The notes beneath the pieces were generated by a model. That model was given only the letters and a program-made list of their open reading frames with translations, was not told the DNA's origin and searched no databases. From an uncultured Ruminococcus sp. (GTDB lineage Bacteria > Bacillota_A > Clostridia > Oscillospirales > Acutalibacteraceae), in the NCBI GenBank assembly GCA_902798605.1, contig CADBXH010000112.1, positions 1 through 8,042 on the forward strand: a DNA stretch of 8,042 bases, read 5' to 3'. A program made the translations under genes and the position numbers. Positions 5,460 to 8,042 of this stretch are shown one piece after another; positions within the stretch are counted from its first letter, which is position 1; every line of letters starts with the position of its first letter.

Positions 5460-8008
5460 GGATTTTGGTTGTTGACGGAAACAGCATTGTGAACCGCGCG
5501 TTTTACGGTATCAGGCCGCTCACGAACAAGGACGGTCAGTTCACCCACGCGATCTACGGTTTTCTTACGATGCTCAATAAAATTCAGAATGAAGAAAAGC
5601 CCGACGCGGTCGCGATAGCGTTCGATCTGAAAGCCCCGACCTTCAGGCACAAGGCTTATGATCTGTACAAGGCGAACCGCAAGGGTATGCCGCCCGAGCT
5701 CGCCTCCCAAATGCCTCCGCTAAAGGAACTGCTGGGCTTGTTGGGCTATAAGATCGTGACCTGCGAGGGGTACGAGGCGGACGATATTCTCGGCACTTTC
5801 GCCTCCGCCTGCGACAAAAGCGGCGACGAGTGCGTTATCGCCACCGGAGACCGCGACAGCCTTCAACTGGCTTCGGACAACACCACGATCCACCTCTGCA
5901 CCAACAAGCAGGATATCCGCTACACCCCCGACAAAATTATGGAGGATTACGGCGTGCCCCCCGCGGGCTTGATAGAGATCAAGGCGATCCAGGGCGACAC
6001 GTCCGACAACATCCCCGGAGTCGCGGGTATCGGACCCAAGGGCGCGGGCGACCTTATCCAAAGATACAACACCGTCGAGTATATCTACGACCACCTTGAC
6101 GAGCTTGATATAAAGGACGGCGTGCGCAAAAAGCTTATCGCCTCAAAGGACAACGCGCTGATCAGCCGTATGCTCGGCGAGATCTGCCGGACTGCGCCGG
6201 TCGACACGAATATTGCGGACTACACGGTCATAATCGAGGACAGGCAAAAGGCTGCCGACTATATGGCGAAGCTCGAGCTATTTTCTTTAATGGAAAAATA
6301 CGGCTTGACGGACATTCCTCAGACCCCCGCAAAAGCCGAGGAGACCGTCACGCTCGAAGTAGTCGAAAACGTAGAGAATATTCTTTTAGAGAATAAAATA
6401 AACTTATATATAAACGCTGATATTTCTAAAAACGAATTAAAATCATTCGCGGTATCGGTCGAAGGCAAGGTGTTCGTCAGCCAAAACGAAGCCCTGCTCA
6501 GGCAGATACTCGAAAACGCGGAGCTCAAAAAATACACCCGCGGCAGCAAGACGCTCTTTGCCTATGCCGACAAAAACGGCTTTGAGATAAGCTCGCTCGA
6601 ATTCGACACCGAGCTTGCGGCTTATCTTTTGAACCCGTCGGAAAAGGACTACTCGGACGAGCACCTTTGTATGATCTACGACGTCGCTCTGCCCGTGACC
6701 GAGGACGAGGACAAAAAGCAGTACCGCGCGCTCGCGGTTTATGACAAGCTCTGCGCCAAGCTCAAAAATGAGATTGAGGCTAACGAACAGCAGAAATTAT
6801 TGAATGAGATCGAGATACCCCTTGCCCGCGTGCTCGCCAAAATGGAGAACGTCGGCTTTGCCGTGGACAGGCAGGGTATAACCGACTACGGCGAAATGCT
6901 CACCGCTCAGATCAACGAGCTTGAGAGCTCGATTTACGAGGCGGCAGGCGGAGAATTCAACATCAACTCCCCAAAACAGCTCGGCAAGGTCTTGTTTGAG
7001 GACTTGGGGCTCCCCGTCAAGAAAAAGACGAAGAGCGGCTACAGCACTAACGCCGAGGTTTTGGAAAGCCTGCGATATGAGCACCCGATCGTCGATATGG
7101 TGCTGCGCTACCGCGCGCTCGCAAAGCTCAACTCCACCTACTGCGAGGGGCTTTTGAAGGTCATCGCAGACGACGGCAGGATCCACTCGAGCTTTAACCA
7201 GACCGAGACCCGCACCGGCAGGATAAGCTCCACCGAGCCTAATCTGCAAAACATCCCCGTGCGCACCGAGCTCGGCAGAGAGATGCGCAAGTTCTTCTGC
7301 GCAAAGGACGGCTGGCTTTTGGTCGACGCCGACTACTCGCAGATCGAGCTTAGGGTTTTGGCGCACATCTCGGGCGACGAAAATATGATAAACGCGTTCA
7401 AAAACAACGACGATATCCACGCGATAACCGCCTCTCAGGTGTTCAATATGCCGCTTGAAATGGTCACTCCGCTTATGCGTAGCCGCGCCAAGGCGGTCAA
7501 CTTCGGCATCGTCTACGGAATCGGCGCGTTCTCGCTCGGCAAGGACATCGGAGTTTCAATGCGCGAGGCGTCGCAGTACATCAAGAGCTACCTTGCCCAC
7601 TACAGCGGCGTTGACGAGTATATGAAGCGCGTGGTCGAGCGCGCGAAGCTCGACGGCTATGTTGAGACGATGTTCGGCAGACGGCGCTACCTGCCCGAGC
7701 TCAGCACCGGCAAGGCTATGGTGCGCGCGTTCGGCGAGAGGGTCGCCAGAAATATGCCGATACAGGGCACGGCGGCGGACATTATCAAGATAGCTATGGT
7801 CAGGGTTGACGAGAGGCTGAAGCGCGAAAATATGCGCTCGCGCCTGATTTTGCAGGTGCACGATGAGCTGATCGTTGAAGCTCCCGGGGACGAGGCTGAA
7901 AAAGCAGCAAAAATATTGCAGGAAGAAATGGAAAACGCCGTTTCGCTCAGCGTTCCGCTGACTGCCGACGCGGCGATAGGAAAGACGTGGTACGATGCAA
8001 AAGGATAG
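5456..8008 (+). CDS. polA: DNA polymerase I, with degenerate 3'-5' exonuclease domain
   Basis: This enzyme fills gaps in repair and removes Okazaki RNA primers. The 850 residues are in the size range of Gram-positive PolA. The 5' nuclease domain (1-about 285) shows LVVDGNS (Asp7), GYEADD (Asp109/110), TGDRD (Asp132/134), GDTSDNIPGV (Asp181/184) and a helix-hairpin-helix near 189-200. The middle domain (about 290-450) lacks the proofreading acids: the DTE motif is replaced near Asn320-Ala-Asp322, and the YxxxD motif reads Tyr423 to Ala427; only an Asp near 384 remains. The polymerase domain has motif A DADYSQIELR (Asp626), motif B RSRAKAVNFGIVYG (Phe683, the residue that disfavours dideoxynucleotides) and motif C QVHDELIVE (Asp803). 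It should be a 5'-nuclease/polymerase without proofreading, as in Bacillus and Thermus PolA. The ATG at 5456 overlaps the alr stop by 4 nt and has little Shine-Dalgarno sequence, pointing to coupled translation. Its end overlaps the next gene by 14 nt. Confidence 0.97.
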   Translation: MRILVVDGNSIVNRAFYGIRPLTNKDGQFTHAIYGFLTMLNKIQNEEKPDAVAIAFDLKAPTFRHKAYDLYKANRKGMPPELASQMPPLKELLGLLGYKIVTCEGYEADDILGTFASACDKSGDECVIATGDRDSLQLASDNTTIHLCTNKQDIRYTPDKIMEDYGVPPAGLIEIKAIQGDTSDNIPGVAGIGPKGAGDLIQRYNTVEYIYDHLDELDIKDGVRKKLIASKDNALISRMLGEICRTAPVDTNIADYTVIIEDRQKAADYMAKLELFSLMEKYGLTDIPQTPAKAEETVTLEVVENVENILLENKINLYINADISKNELKSFAVSVEGKVFVSQNEALLRQILENAELKKYTRGSKTLFAYADKNGFEISSLEFDTELAAYLLNPSEKDYSDEHLCMIYDVALPVTEDEDKKQYRALAVYDKLCAKLKNEIEANEQQKLLNEIEIPLARVLAKMENVGFAVDRQGITDYGEMLTAQINELESSIYEAAGGEFNINSPKQLGKVLFEDLGLPVKKKTKSGYSTNAEVLESLRYEHPIVDMVLRYRALAKLNSTYCEGLLKVIADDGRIHSSFNQTETRTGRISSTEPNLQNIPVRTELGREMRKFFCAKDGWLLVDADYSQIELRVLAHISGDENMINAFKNNDDIHAITASQVFNMPLEMVTPLMRSRAKAVNFGIVYGIGAFSLGKDIGVSMREASQYIKSYLAHYSGVDEYMKRVVERAKLDGYVETMFGRRRYLPELSTGKAMVRAFGERVARNMPIQGTAADIIKIAMVRVDERLKRENMRSRLILQVHDELIVEAPGDEAEKAAKILQEEMENAVSLSVPLTADAAIGKTWYDAKG

Positions 8009-8042
8009 ATATGTCGCGTTTGTCTGCACGGGCAACACCTGC
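7995..8042 (+). CDS. Low-molecular-weight phosphatase, probably protein-arginine type; 3' end outside window
   Basis: Only the first 16 residues are visible: MQKDRYVAFVCTGNTC. They match the N-terminal strand and P-loop of low-molecular-weight phosphatases (consensus FVCxGNxCRSP), with Cys11 as the expected nucleophile. The loop has Thr15 between Asn14 and Cys16. In B. subtilis YwlE the same Thr marks protein-arginine phosphatases, whereas tyrosine phosphatases usually have Ile. The ATG at 7995 lies inside the end of polA in another frame (14-nt overlap), with AGGAAAG (7978-7984) about 10 nt upstream. It is evidently the third gene of the alr-polA run. If the call holds, it would reverse McsB-type arginine phosphorylation that tags proteins for ClpCP. 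The motif is strong, but most of the protein is missing, so specificity is tentative. Confidence 0.75.
   Translation, partial: MQKDRYVAFVCTGNTC

Noticed and set aside
6797..7420. 207-codon minus-strand frame opposite polA
   Set aside because: It lies antisense to conserved polymerase motifs, and its length is explained by the GC-biased codons of polA.

Overview
The window looks like chromosomal DNA of a Gram-positive gut or rumen Clostridia, most like a Ruminococcus/Oscillospirales relative. This is an inference. It rests on the starch-degrading GH13 enzyme, the family look of the PutP, Alr and PolA proteins, the proofreading-deficient PolA typical of Firmicutes, a strong AGGAGGG ribosome site, and intergenic repeats of the kind common in such genomes. 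No phage, transposase, CRISPR array, tRNA or rRNA was seen.

Layout. (1) Positions 2-1636, plus strand: the 3' part of an alpha-amylase family (GH13) gene whose start lies before the window, closed by a clear intrinsic terminator at 1665-1697. (2) Positions about 1700-2361: a gene-free block packed with short degenerate repeats and hairpins, including an inverted pair of one element, a five-unit heptamer array and a long hairpin that probably terminates the next gene. (3) Positions 2362-3888, minus strand: putP, a sodium/proline symporter with a TTG start. (4) Positions 3889-4283: a divergent intergenic region with a good sigma-A-type promoter facing each way, two operator-like inverted repeats, and a repeat-derived structured leader in front of alr. 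(5) Positions 4284-8042, plus strand: a tightly packed run alr (alanine racemase) - polA (DNA polymerase I) - start of a low-molecular-weight phosphatase gene. The overlaps are 4 nt and 14 nt, so the three are probably one transcript with coupled translation.

How the genes fit together. The amylase (starch use) and PutP (osmolyte/amino-acid uptake) are stand-alone nutrient functions. The alr-polA-phosphatase run joins cell-wall precursor supply, DNA repair/replication and probably protein-arginine dephosphorylation; these are unrelated housekeeping roles sharing one promoter. I found no convincing new biological system. The points most worth a second look are the repeat block, the long repeat-bearing alr leader with a palindrome just after the predicted transcription start, the phosphatase start hidden in the end of polA, and the Asn-to-Gln change in amylase conserved region I.
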